DNA of 64,000 nucleotides from Mucilaginibacter sp. L294. GTDB taxonomy: Bacteria > Bacteroidota > Bacteroidia > Sphingobacteriales > Sphingobacteriaceae. The notes beneath the pieces are model-generated. The model ran no database searches and was not told where the DNA came from. It saw only the letters and a program-made list of their open reading frames with translations. Position numbers and translations under genes: made by a program. Positions 50,768 to 60,005 of this stretch are shown here, piece after piece (positions within the stretch are counted from its first letter, which is position 1; each line of letters starts with the position of its first letter). The DNA is taken from assembly GCF_001636615.1 (NCBI RefSeq), contig NZ_LGEK01000009.1, forward strand, positions 1 to 64,000, given 5' to 3'.

Positions 50768-53700
50768 TTATTTAAAATTTGCATTTAATCCTATAGAAAA
50801 AGAACGAGGGTCAATGTATTGGGTCGTCGCTTCAGGGTCTATGCCCAACTTATTTTTCCTCCAAATGATGCCTACATTATTGGCATAAGCATAAAGCTGC
50901 ACTTTTTCAAAAAACTTACTTTTCAATAAAGTCGCTGGAAGGTCGTAACTCAGTCTAATGTCCTGAAGACGTATATTATCGCCTTTGATAATTAGTGCAT
51001 CGGAGTACTGATAAAAATTATTACGGTTCGTGTTATTTGGATAGATAAGAGAAGGCACATTTGTTGTCCGTTCATCCCCCGGCTTTTGCCACCGAAGGGC
51101 GTAATCTGAATTTGCACCGGTGGTGAGGACACTTGTATAATTGAGATTTACGGAAGAACGACGGGTTACGAATCCAAAACTATATCGCATGTTCACAGAT
51201 AACCCGAAACCTTTATAATAGAAATCATTCCTGAATGCCCCGAATACCGTGGGGCGGCTTGAACCTGCATATACCAAGCTATCCGGATTGAAATTATTAA
51301 CAATACCTGTGTAATCCTGACTTACTTTACCATTCAGATAACCTTGTGGCGCACCGGTCTGTGGGTCAAGGCCTGCCCATTTATAAGCATATATTGCAAA
51401 TAACGGCTTGCCGACTACGCCTCCGAAATTACTGATGCTGGTTGATGTGCGGGGTGCGTCGTAACGAATTACTCTATCTTTAATAGCACTAAACAGCAAT
51501 GTGGTACTCCATTTCAATCCCCTGTTAAAATTTTGGCTGGTGAGGGTAATATCCCAACCAGTGGTATGCGTGTTGGCAGTATTGGCTGTGTACGTTAGAA
51601 AACCTGTTTGAGGCGCAAGCACTGTCGGTTGAATCAGGTCTTTGCCGTCTTTTTGATAAAATTCAATACTACCTTTCAAAATACTTTTGGCGAATTCAAA
51701 GTCAATTCCGAAGTTTATGTTCCTTATTTTCTCCCACTGTAATTCGGGATTGGGCGCAGTGACATTCGCGATATCCTGTGCGCCTGTGGTACCATCAGTA
51801 AAATAGCGGCCAGTCAGGAACGCAGAACCGTTTTCATAAACATTACCATTAAAACCATAGGTTGCCCTTAACTGTAAATAAGGAATGAGTGCAAAATGGT
51901 AAAACTCTTCCCTGCTTGCATTCCAGCCTAAACCCGCTGACCATAACGGGGTAATCTTGTCGTTCACTTTGGCACCAAACAGGTTCGCGCCGTCTTTTCT
52001 TCCACTTAGGTTTAAAGTATATCTATTATCATAGCTATACGCGATATTGGTGTAATAAGAAACGTAGCGGTTAAGGACACCTGAAACGGAACCTCCAATG
52101 TCAGGTAATCGGGAAGAGCCGGAAGGATTTGTAGGATAAGTTGTATTATAATTAAGCGCTGTGTTAGATGTACCAAACTGATCATCGTAACCAAAAAGCG
52201 TCTGGCCTATTCCTGTCGTTTGTAATTCCCTGATCTCCGCCCCTGCGATCGCCGTAATATTATGCTTATTAAACGCCTGGTCGTAATTAAACTGTCCCCG
52301 CAAATTGTTAGAATGCCAATCGTAATTTGATTGAGTAAGAATGCCACCTAATGGGAAATTATAGGTAAAAGTACTGTTGGATGCATTGTAAACGGAATAT
52401 TTATTAATTAGATTCCGAACGTAATAGGTGGATTGACTCTGGTTATTTTGTGTGGTTATTTGTTGATGTTCATTCTGATAATTGATCTCTGCTGATAATT
52501 GCGGAATGATTTTGTATTTAATTCCAAACCGGGTAAGAAGGTCATTTATTTTGGTGGTATTATCTGCAAATGCAATTTCATCCAATGGCCTGTTATGCCA
52601 ATCCAGGAAACCTTTACTTTCTGCATCGTTTAAATAAGAATCCCGGATCGGGGTAGAAACGGCAAGTGGGCTTCCGTTAGCATCAGCAAGTTGCGCATAA
52701 GGAAAGAGATATCCATATTTCCCGCCGACAGAATAAGCATCGTAAGCAAATGAGTTGTTACGCAATGTAGTATTCTGGCTGTAATTAATACCTGCTGTTA
52801 ACTCAATATTTTTGGTAAGGCTGTAAGTATTCAATGAATTCAGTGAAATACGGTTATAGCCATTGCGGATCAAATTTGACCTGTCCTTATCAATGCCACC
52901 ACTTAGGGAATAGGTAAGTTTATCTGTTCCGCCACGCAACCCTAAAGAATATTGCTGGTTTATGGCTTTTTGATAGACGTACTTTGTATAATCATTACGA
53001 ACGTCAATATTCCTTAAAATATCCAATTGCGAATTAGCATCATCAGCTGTAATGGTTCCGGCTTTCAATTTTGCCATTATTTCAACGGCGGGACTAATGA
53101 TTGGCCTTGTCGTAGTGTTTTTTAAATCGGAATCAAAAAAACCGTTGTTAAACAAGTATTGCTCTGCTTCGATATAATCCTTTGAGTTCAAAAATCCAAG
53201 GTCATAGGATAAGTCCGGTTTATTGGCGATGGTAATATTACTATTGAAATTGATTTTCATAGCCTGATTTTTACGGCCCTTTTTTGTTGTAATAATGATT
53301 ACACCATTTCCAGACCTTGCACCCCATATCGAAGCTGCTGCTGCATCTTTCAATATGGTAATGGATTCGACATCATTAGGATTGATGTTAGCGATCTCTC
53401 CTTCGTATGGGAAGTTATCCAGCACGATCAATGGTTCTGTTGAGGACATAAAGGTGCTTACACCACGAACCGTAATACCGGTATTTTTAGAAGTTGGAGA
53501 GGTAGCTATAGCAGGAGTTACTCTCCGAAAGGCAACACCTGTAGTAATACCATTTAAGCGGTCAAGGACATTGGTAGAAACGCTGCGATTGAATAAGGAG
53601 TTGTTGATTTGGAGAAAGGAACCAGTTGAACGTTCTTTGGGTAAATTCTGATAACCATTATTGACGACACTTACTTCCTGTAGCGCATTTATTAAGGCAG

Positions 53701-54337
53701 ATAGCACTACATCTACAATTCCACCTTTATTAGCCGCAACCGGATGCTCTTGATTTGTGAAACCGAGAATGCTATATACCAGATCACCATCCTCAGGTAT
53801 TTTGATAAAGCGATAAAATCCAGAGGCATCCGTCAGTGCTATCCGGTTTGTCCCTTTAAGCCTAATGGTAACACCCTGTAATGGTTTACCAAGCGTGTCA
53901 GTAACCCTTCCGGTAATTGTTGTATCAATCAATTGCTTATCGGGTGGCACATAGGAATGTGTCTGTGGTTTCGCCTTTAGTAAGATTGTCTTTCCTGTCA
54001 CTTCATAAATTACCGGTTGGCCTTTGAAACACTGTTCCAGTGCCTTTTGTACAGTGGCGTTCTTTAGGGTAAGTGTTACATTATGGATGTTATCTAATAG
54101 ATGATCTTCGGCTATAAGACTGTAGCCGCTTTGCTTTTTGATCTCATCCAGTACCTTTTCTATAGGCGCATCCTTTACATTAATACTGATCTGCTGGGCA
54201 TATACATTGGCCGTTACTTTCAGGCAGGATAGTAGGGTGAGTAAGATGATCAGCCGCATGATGAGAAACGTTTTAGGGTTCAATATGCCGCGCGTTTTTT
54301 CGACCATAGGTGGCCCCACGCATGGTTTTAAATTCAT
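50768..54337 (-). CDS. SusC-family TonB-dependent receptor with STN domain
   Basis: 1189 residues from the ATG at 54337 (MNLKPCVGPPMVEKTRGILN). After the signal peptide comes an STN domain (ISINVKDAPIEKVLDEIKKQ), a carboxypeptidase-like domain (TITGRVTDTLGKPLQGVTIR), the plug (IKDAAAASIWGARSGNGVII) and a 22-strand-type barrel ending in GLNANFK. The STN domain marks it as a signal-transducing receptor that talks to FecR. Substrate unknown; SusD lies next. Confidence 0.95.
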   Translation of the reverse strand: MNLKPCVGPPMVEKTRGILNPKTFLIMRLIILLTLLSCLKVTANVYAQQISINVKDAPIEKVLDEIKKQSGYSLIAEDHLLDNIHNVTLTLKNATVQKALEQCFKGQPVIYEVTGKTILLKAKPQTHSYVPPDKQLIDTTITGRVTDTLGKPLQGVTIRLKGTNRIALTDASGFYRFIKIPEDGDLVYSILGFTNQEHPVAANKGGIVDVVLSALINALQEVSVVNNGYQNLPKERSTGSFLQINNSLFNRSVSTNVLDRLNGITTGVAFRRVTPAIATSPTSKNTGITVRGVSTFMSSTEPLIVLDNFPYEGEIANINPNDVESITILKDAAAASIWGARSGNGVIIITTKKGRKNQAMKINFNSNITIANKPDLSYDLGFLNSKDYIEAEQYLFNNGFFDSDLKNTTTRPIISPAVEIMAKLKAGTITADDANSQLDILRNIDVRNDYTKYVYQKAINQQYSLGLRGGTDKLTYSLSGGIDKDRSNLIRNGYNRISLNSLNTYSLTKNIELTAGINYSQNTTLRNNSFAYDAYSVGGKYGYLFPYAQLADANGSPLAVSTPIRDSYLNDAESKGFLDWHNRPLDEIAFADNTTKINDLLTRFGIKYKIIPQLSAEINYQNEHQQITTQNNQSQSTYYVRNLINKYSVYNASNSTFTYNFPLGGILTQSNYDWHSNNLRGQFNYDQAFNKHNITAIAGAEIRELQTTGIGQTLFGYDDQFGTSNTALNYNTTYPTNPSGSSRLPDIGGSVSGVLNRYVSYYTNIAYSYDNRYTLNLSGRKDGANLFGAKVNDKITPLWSAGLGWNASREEFYHFALIPYLQLRATYGFNGNVYENGSAFLTGRYFTDGTTGAQDIANVTAPNPELQWEKIRNINFGIDFEFAKSILKGSIEFYQKDGKDLIQPTVLAPQTGFLTYTANTANTHTTGWDITLTSQNFNRGLKWSTTLLFSAIKDRVIRYDAPRTSTSISNFGGVVGKPLFAIYAYKWAGLDPQTGAPQGYLNGKVSQDYTGIVNNFNPDSLVYAGSSRPTVFGAFRNDFYYKGFGLSVNMRYSFGFVTRRSSVNLNYTSVLTTGANSDYALRWQKPGDERTTNVPSLIYPNNTNRNNFYQYSDALIIKGDNIRLQDIRLSYDLPATLLKSKFFEKVQLYAYANNVGIIWRKNKLGIDPEATTQYIDPRSFSIGLNANFK

Positions 54338-54401
54338 ACTTTTGTTTGTTGGGTTTAAATAAATCAATCAAGGTTTGTTGGGAGTCATTCCCCCCGATGT
54401 T

Positions 54402-54436
54402 GCCGAAAGTGCTGGTACACTTTCGGCTTTTTCTTT
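54402..54436 (+). terminator. Hairpin between fecR and susC
   Basis: GCCGAAAGTG and CACTTTCGGC (perfect 10-bp stem, loop of 6), followed by TTTTTCTTT on the plus strand. No plus-strand gene precedes it, so it may instead be an mRNA-processing or attenuating hairpin in the minus-strand leader of susC. Confidence 0.6.
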
Positions 54437-54528
54437 GCTGGGGGTCATTAACTATGTCTTATAAACTGCTTTCTTATTTATACCATACGCAAAAGGGTTA
54501 ATTGGTTTATGAATTGGGTTGATTGGTT

Positions 54529-55722
54529 TTAATTGGTGATAATAAGTTTACGTTCTTGCTGTACAAAATGCACGTTGTAGAAACTTAGCATCTTTAGCAT
54601 GACCGATAGGTCTGCATCCATTGAGGCATCTCCGGAGATAGAGATATCCGGCACTTTGCCCACATACTCTACATCAATGTTGTACCATCGTGAGATTTGG
54701 CGGAGGACGCTTTTCAAATCAGTATGGACAAAGGCCATTTGCCCGTCTTTCCAGGCAGTTGCCAAATGAATATCTGCTTTCGATATTTGAATGTTGTTAT
54801 CATTAATGGCCGATTGTTCACCCGGCTTTAATAATGCCTGTTTATCACCCGAGATCACTCGCACAGAGCCTTCCAGCAAAGTGGTATTAATTTTCGCTTC
54901 ATCTTTATAAGCATTGATATTAAAGTGGGTACCAAGTACAGTAACCTTTTGTCCGGCGCTGGTTACTGTAAATGGCTTATGCTTATCTTTCGCTACTTCA
55001 AAATAAGCTTCCCCATTAAGTTCTACATCCCTTGTATTGCCATTAAATGCAATAGGATAATGCAATGAGGATGCAGAGTTCAGCCAAACGTTCGTACCAT
55101 CGGGTAATTGAACTTTATACCTACCTGCTTTAGGAGTTTCGATGGTATTATAACCAATGATAGCATTGCTTTCGAGTCGACTATTTTTTGAATAAATGAG
55201 TTGGCCGTTAACTGTGCTTTGGATTTGTGTTCCCTCTTGTGTGGCAATAATGCCTTTAGTACCAGCATCAATATTTATTTGCGTTCCATCGGCAAGTGTG
55301 AGGATGGCTTTATTAGAACCAGGCGGGATGTACTGTGGATGTGGCTTTAAGTTTGTGACAATGGTGTAATTTGCCTTATGCCCGTTATAGAAAAAGAGCA
55401 TCACGCCGATGAGGATTGTGAAGCATGCGACTGCCAGTAACTTCTGCCAAATAAAAGGAATGACTTTTCCTTTGGCCTTATTCTTCTCAATAGTCAGTTT
55501 GATCTTTTCTAAACTGCCTTTAGTATCATAGCGCTGCATCTCGCGGATGGCCCCGCTTTGACTTTCCTTGTCAATCAATTCCTGAAATAGATTTTCGTTA
55601 CTTGGCTTTTCTTTTCGCCAGCTATCCAATTCTTGCAGTTCTGTAAAATCAATGCTACCATCTATGTAATGGCTGATCAAATAAATGATCCTTTGCGCTT
55701 TTGGAAAGTCTTGTTGTGCCAT
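54529..55722 (-). CDS. FecR-family anti-sigma factor
   Basis: 397 residues: a cytoplasmic N-terminal part (HYIDGSIDFTELQELDSWRK), one membrane helix (FIWQKLLAVACFTILIGVML) and a periplasmic FecR domain (GSNKAILTLADGTQINIDAG; NAIIGYNTIETPKAGRYKVQ; HYPIAFNGNTRDVELNGEAY) with the DUF4974 tail. It normally holds an ECF sigma factor until the STN domain of its receptor signals. No sigma gene lies upstream; the next gene at 56569 is a phosphoesterase. Confidence 0.95.
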   Translation of the reverse strand: MAQQDFPKAQRIIYLISHYIDGSIDFTELQELDSWRKEKPSNENLFQELIDKESQSGAIREMQRYDTKGSLEKIKLTIEKNKAKGKVIPFIWQKLLAVACFTILIGVMLFFYNGHKANYTIVTNLKPHPQYIPPGSNKAILTLADGTQINIDAGTKGIIATQEGTQIQSTVNGQLIYSKNSRLESNAIIGYNTIETPKAGRYKVQLPDGTNVWLNSASSLHYPIAFNGNTRDVELNGEAYFEVAKDKHKPFTVTSAGQKVTVLGTHFNINAYKDEAKINTTLLEGSVRVISGDKQALLKPGEQSAINDNNIQISKADIHLATAWKDGQMAFVHTDLKSVLRQISRWYNIDVEYVGKVPDISISGDASMDADLSVMLKMLSFYNVHFVQQERKLIITN

Positions 55723-55798
55723 ACTTAACGCTGTATTTATATTGAATACACCGGAAGCTTTAAAAAGTACCTATTGAGTTTATAGTTTATTCACAATT

Positions 55799-55850
55799 TG
55801 TAAATAACAAGAGATGATGCCACACTATTAACAAAAGATAGTGCCACACT
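55799..55850. mobile_element. Candidate left end of the Tni/arsenic transposon
   Basis: Two 22-bp direct repeats in tandem (55805-55826 and 55829-55850, consensus TAACAAxAGATxxTGCCACACT, 19 of 22 bases identical, 24-bp period) follow a TGT at 55799. Tn7 and Tn5053-type ends start TGT and hold tandem transposase-binding sites of about this size. No other copy is seen in the window. The exact end is not proven. Confidence 0.6.
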
Positions 55851-55867
55851 TTCAGATCGATTTTACA

Positions 55868-55900
55868 AAAAAGCCCCTTGCTAATTGCGCAAAGGGCTTT
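55868..55900 (-). terminator. Terminator of the arsenic operon
   Basis: AAAAGCCCCTTGC / GCGCAAAGGGCTTT hairpin, followed on the minus strand by TTTTTT. It ends the run of genes transcribed from arsR. Confidence 0.85.
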
Positions 55901-55924
55901 AGTATGAAATGGGTGTTTTGTTTA

Positions 55925-56569
55925 TCAAAAGGCTTTTCTTAAACGATCCGCCAGCTCGTCCGGCAAAGGGCTTGCCTCAATCGCCGTTGCAGCTTTTTCT
56001 ACATCGTAAGGGAATCGTATAAACTCAACTTTGATTTGCTCGTCAATGTTTATTATCACATAGCATCCTTCAGGATTGCCATCTTTAGGTTTCCCAACCG
56101 AACCTATATTGATAACGTGCTTTTCACCAATTATCCGGTGGTAAGGTAAATGTGAATGCCCAACGCAAAGCACATCTGCTTTGGCCTCAGCCATCATATC
56201 CAGTACATAGGCTTCGTCCAGTTCTTCGAGTACATATTCGTTAATGCTCCGTGTGCTACCGTGTGCTAATACGATATTGAGGTTTTGGTACTCCAGTTTA
56301 ATATGCGCAGGTAAGGAATTTAGATAAGTCCTATTATCTGCTGACACTAATTCATAAGCATAGCCTTTTGTTTTTTGGTCATGGTTGCCCATCAGCGCGG
56401 CAATGCCGCGCCTGCGTGTTTCGGTGATGATTTCATTCGGCCAGATATTATAGCCGATCATATCGCCTAAGCAATAAACTGCATCAACCTTGCGGTTGTC
56501 CATGTCAGCAAGGAATGCTTCAAATGCCGGTAGGTTGGCATGTACATCAGAAAAAAGTGCGATCCTCAT
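55925..56569 (-). CDS. Metallophosphoesterase A of the arsenic operon
   Basis: 214 residues with the calcineurin-like motifs: DVHANLPAF near residue 8, LGDMIGYN near 34, GNHDQ near 61, LAHGS, and GHSHLPYH at about 139. The family (MJ0936/YfcE-type) hydrolyses phosphodiesters with two metals. Very similar to the neighbour B (for example CLGD-IGYNIWPNE and EKAA-A-E-SPLP near the end). Why two sit in an arsenic operon is not known. Confidence 0.9.
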   Translation of the reverse strand: MRIALFSDVHANLPAFEAFLADMDNRKVDAVYCLGDMIGYNIWPNEIITETRRRGIAALMGNHDQKTKGYAYELVSADNRTYLNSLPAHIKLEYQNLNIVLAHGSTRSINEYVLEELDEAYVLDMMAEAKADVLCVGHSHLPYHRIIGEKHVINIGSVGKPKDGNPEGCYVIINIDEQIKVEFIRFPYDVEKAATAIEASPLPDELADRLRKAF

Positions 56570-56570
56570 A

Positions 56571-57329
56571 TTATCCGTTTCTTAGCATGTCAGCATATTC
56601 ATTGGGTAGTGGGCTATCCTCAACCGCCTTAGCTGCCTTTTCTATATCATAGTCAAAGCGAATGAACTCCACTTGTATGCTGTCTTTATCTGTTTTAGAA
56701 CTGTTTTCATTGATGTGTAATAACACATAACCACCGCGTGGGTCTTTATCTTTTGGCTTGCCAACCGAACCGATATTGATCGCATGGAAGAACTGGCCTT
56801 TATCAGAAAGTACCCTGTGATAAGGTTGATGGGTATGGCCAAAGCACATGACATCCGCATCGGCCTGTTCCATAATGCGCAACATGCTTTTTTCATCCCT
56901 ATCTTCAAACAGGTACTCGTTTACTTTACGGGGACTGCCGTGTACAAAAAGCACATTGAGTTTATCGTTGTTTAACTGAAATTCTAAACGGATATGGGCT
57001 GGCAGGGTACGCAAATAAGCCCGCTGTTCCTCTTTTACCACCTCGTTGGTATAAGCAATAGATATTTTGCCTAATGCCTTTTCCTCGTCTGTTTTATAGG
57101 CACAGCCGCAGTCATCACTATGGCGACCTATACCGAAGTCATAATTACCGGTAATGCATGGGATGTTGCGTTTGCGGATCTCATCAATGACTTCATTCGG
57201 CCAAATATTGTAGCCAACCAAGTCACCAAGGCAATATATAGCGTCCGGCTTTTGGGTTTCCACATCGGTAAAGAATGCTTCCAATGCGGGCAGATTCGCA
57301 TGTATATCTGAAAAAAGAGCGATCTTCAT
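56571..57329 (-). CDS. Metallophosphoesterase B of the arsenic operon
   Basis: 252 residues with the same motifs as A, but GNYDFG replaces GNHD (His to Tyr in the third motif), and a 30-residue insertion follows with a CGC pair (HSDDCGCAYKTDEEKALGKI). GHTHQPYH is intact. Its ATG overlaps the ACR3 stop (TAATG), so translation is coupled. The CGC could bind As(III), or be structural. Paralogue of A; a tandem duplication. Confidence 0.9.
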   Translation of the reverse strand: MKIALFSDIHANLPALEAFFTDVETQKPDAIYCLGDLVGYNIWPNEVIDEIRKRNIPCITGNYDFGIGRHSDDCGCAYKTDEEKALGKISIAYTNEVVKEEQRAYLRTLPAHIRLEFQLNNDKLNVLFVHGSPRKVNEYLFEDRDEKSMLRIMEQADADVMCFGHTHQPYHRVLSDKGQFFHAINIGSVGKPKDKDPRGGYVLLHINENSSKTDKDSIQVEFIRFDYDIEKAAKAVEDSPLPNEYADMLRNG

Positions 57330-58414
57330 TATTGAACAGTTTTTAGTGTTTTTGCGGTATAATATTTCTTACGGAAGTAAAAGGCCAGATTGACCAATGC
57401 GATCAATGCAGGTACTTCTACCAATGGGCCGATCACACCGGCAAAAGCTTCACCGGAGTTGATACCAAACACACCGATGGCAACAGCAATCGCCAGTTCA
57501 AAGTTGTTGCCGGTGGCGGTAAAAGCGATGGATGTTGAACGGGAATAGTCTGCACCAAATGCTTTGCCGATAAAGAAGCTCAACACAAACATAATGGTAA
57601 AGTAGATCACCAATGGGATAGCGATACGCAGTACATCAAATGGTATTTGCACGATCAGGTTACCCTTTAAGCTGAACATCACTACGATGGTAAACAATAA
57701 AGCGATCAGCGTTATGGGTGATATGAATGGCACATATTTCGTTTGGAACCATTGCTCGCCTTTAAGCTTTATTAAAGTGTAGCGACTGATCACACCGGCA
57801 GCAAACGGAACGCCCAGATAGATACCTACACTTTTGGCGATCTCACCGATGGTGATATTTACAGCCAATCCTTTTAAGCCGAATAAGGGCGGCAGAACGG
57901 TAATAAACAGATATGCATATACACTGTATAATAACACCTGAAATATGCTGTTCAAAGCAATTAGCCCGGCTGCATATTCCCGGTTACCCTCGGCCAGCTC
58001 ATTCCAAACGACCACCATCGCGATACAGCGGGCAAGCCCGATCAGTATTAAGCCAACCATATAGGCAGGATGGTCACGTAATAGTGTGATGGCCAATACA
58101 AACATTAATACTGGCCCGATGATCCAATTAAGGATGAGCGAAGCGCTCAATACTTTTGTATCCTTGAATACCTCGCCCATGTTCTCGTATTTCACTTTAG
58201 CCAGTGGTGGATACATCATTAAGATCAAACCAATCGCTAAAGGGATATTGGTCGTTCCGCTGGAAAAAGAGTTGATAAAGCCCGATGATGAGGGGATAAA
58301 GTAGCCAATTCCTACACCAAAGGCCATCGCCAGGAATATCCACAGGGTTAGATAGCGATCGAGGAAGCTTAGTTTTTTACGTTCGGCCACCGGGGCACAG
58401 TTGTTTGCTGACAT
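57329..58414 (-). CDS. acr3: ACR3-family arsenite efflux permease
   Basis: 361 residues with ten hydrophobic segments. Family motif [19 protein letters not shown] holds the essential Cys of the fourth helix; [20 protein letters not shown] and [18 protein letters not shown] are typical ends. It exports As(OH)3 using the proton gradient. Some labs use the symbol arsB for this position, but the sequence is ACR3, not the true ArsB family. Confidence 0.96.
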   Translation of the reverse strand: MSANNCAPVAERKKLSFLDRYLTLWIFLAMAFGVGIGYFIPSSSGFINSFSSGTTNIPLAIGLILMMYPPLAKVKYENMGEVFKDTKVLSASLILNWIIGPVLMFVLAITLLRDHPAYMVGLILIGLARCIAMVVVWNELAEGNREYAAGLIALNSIFQVLLYSVYAYLFITVLPPLFGLKGLAVNITIGEIAKSVGIYLGVPFAAGVISRYTLIKLKGEQWFQTKYVPFISPITLIALLFTIVVMFSLKGNLIVQIPFDVLRIAIPLVIYFTIMFVLSFFIGKAFGADYSRSTSIAFTATGNNFELAIAVAIGVFGINSGEAFAGVIGPLVEVPALIALVNLAFYFRKKYYTAKTLKTVQ

Positions 58415-58457
58415 AATTAGTTGCGTATATCGTGTTTTAATGTGAATTGAGTATAAA

Positions 58458-59084
58458 CTACTTCCAGTTTTCTTTGAATTTAATGGCGGAAAAAAGCATT
58501 TCCGCTGTGATTAGTTTGGCTTGCGCATCATACTGTTCGTCAGTTGCACCAGCCGGTAATGGTTGATATTTCAATTTAACTGCAAACTTGTCGGGGTTGG
58601 TGAGTAAGGATGCGGCACTTTCCTGTACCAATACATGGATGGCCTGTGGGTTTGATGGTGATGTTTCAAAAGTTACTGAACCGCCCTGGTCATTATATTT
58701 AGCTTCTTCTCCGCTTGTTTTGAAACCAAGTTTGGCGAGTACCACTGCGACTTTAGGAGAAGTTGCTGTCCCGACTACAAATATTTTCACGTCATTGATG
58801 CCGTATCCAGCCAGCGCAGTTTTTAGCACCGCCTTAGCAACTTGCGCGCTAAAGCCGTCGTTACCTTCAAACTCTACGATCACCGGAAGTTTTTTGCCTT
58901 TGGTCACAATACCTAACTGCTGTATACCCCCAAGTTCATCCTGTCGGGCATCGGTGATCGGAGTACTCTTTTTAAGTAGTTTGAAAGTTTGTGCCAATTC
59001 AGGATAAACAGGATCAGCCGCAGGAGCAAAAGCCGAACTTACGACCAGTAAGCCAGCCAAGAAAAGAAGGGATAAATGTTTCAT
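58458..59084 (-). CDS. Secreted LMW-phosphatase-like protein lacking the catalytic loop
   Basis: 208 residues with a signal peptide ([20 protein letters not shown]). The layout ([25 protein letters not shown]; a beta strand [38 protein letters not shown]) tracks secreted Bacteroidota low-molecular-weight tyrosine-phosphatase/arsenate-reductase homologues, which have CxxNxRRS after that strand. Here the segment is [13 protein letters not shown], with no Cys or Arg, so the protein should be inactive. The comparison is from memory. Between acr3 and arsC. Confidence 0.72.
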   Translation of the reverse strand: MKHLSLLFLAGLLVVSSAFAPAADPVYPELAQTFKLLKKSTPITDARQDELGGIQQLGIVTKGKKLPVIVEFEGNDGFSAQVAKAVLKTALAGYGINDVKIFVVGTATSPKVAVVLAKLGFKTSGEEAKYNDQGGSVTFETSPSNPQAIHVLVQESAASLLTNPDKFAVKLKYQPLPAGATDEQYDAQAKLITAEMLFSAIKFKENWK

Positions 59085-59147
59085 GATTTTAAGTTTTATA
59101 GTTCAATTGGTTTATTGCTATTTAACGATAGATAAGCTCAAAAAAAG

Positions 59148-59564
59148 TTAGCTGACGTGTTGGCTTACAAAGCCAGCTGCATAGACTTTGATCATATCCC
59201 GCACCCTGCGAAACTCACCCAGCACTTCATCTGGCGTACCTGTTGCTTTCGCCGGATCAGGGAAATTCTCGTGGAAACGTTCCACCTTACCCGCAAAGAA
59301 CGGGCAGGCTTCGTTCGCATTATCGCAAACTGTTATTACCTGATCAAAAGAGATAGCGCCATATTCATCCACATGATTTGAAGTATGACCGGATATATCG
59401 ATATGGTCTTCAGCCATTACTTGTATGGCTTTCGGGTTTACGCCGTGTGTTTCGATTCCTGCACTGTAAACGTTGGCTTTGTCGCCCGCAAAGAAACGTA
59501 AGTAACCTTCTGCCAATTGGCTGCGGCAACTATTGCCGGTACACAGGACTAATATATTTTTCAT
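59148..59564 (-). CDS. arsC: Arsenate reductase (LMW-PTP type)
   Basis: 138 residues. LVLCTGNSCRSQLAEGYLRF has the CX5R phosphate loop at residues 8-14, and a late Cys pair is in VCDNANEACPF. This is the thioredoxin-coupled ArsC that reduces arsenate to arsenite for export by ACR3. Complete, normal length. Confidence 0.96.
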   Translation of the reverse strand: MKNILVLCTGNSCRSQLAEGYLRFFAGDKANVYSAGIETHGVNPKAIQVMAEDHIDISGHTSNHVDEYGAISFDQVITVCDNANEACPFFAGKVERFHENFPDPAKATGTPDEVLGEFRRVRDMIKVYAAGFVSQHVS

Positions 59565-59568
59565 TTTT

Positions 59569-59994
59569 TTAGATTGACTTTTTCATAACGATAGCCGACA
59601 TCGGGCAAACATGGCTGAACTCAGATGATTGCTGAACCTCAACGGGTACTTCTTCCCTCGTTATAGGATTATAATTCTTGTGTTTGAAGTAGGCAGGTGC
59701 GGTTTCTGTTAACAAATATAGTTCGGACAGTCCTTTTTGCTTACTTATACTGTCCAGCCGTGAAAGCAGTTTACCTGCTATTCCTGCACCTCTGTGTTCA
59801 GAATGAACAGCCAAAGACCGCAGCAGGCCATAGTTTCCATAAACCTCAACACCACCTACACCAATGACTCTACCATTTTGAATGGCCACAATAAAGTTAT
59901 CCAGGGTTTCCGGCAGGTCGGTTACCGGCAGCTTTTCAGTTGCCAGCAATTCGACGATTTGAGTTCTGTAAGGCTGAGCCTGGTCTATGATCAT
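59569..59994 (-). CDS. GNAT acetyltransferase of the arsenic operon (ArsN2-like)
   Basis: 141 residues from the ATG at 59994 (MIIDQAQPYRTQIVELLATE); the longer reading overlaps the upstream gene and is rejected. Motif A is SLAVHSEHRGAGIAGKLLSR. Position right after arsC matches arsN2-type GNATs found in arsenic operons. It may acetylate an arsenic-containing amino acid such as AST; this is inferred from place only. Confidence 0.88.
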   Translation of the reverse strand: MIIDQAQPYRTQIVELLATEKLPVTDLPETLDNFIVAIQNGRVIGVGGVEVYGNYGLLRSLAVHSEHRGAGIAGKLLSRLDSISKQKGLSELYLLTETAPAYFKHKNYNPITREEVPVEVQQSSEFSHVCPMSAIVMKKSI

Positions 59995-60005
59995 GGTTGT
60001 ATTCT

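Noticed and set aside
53295-53651. 118-residue plus-strand frame inside susC
   Set aside because: It is an antisense shadow of the TonB plug region.
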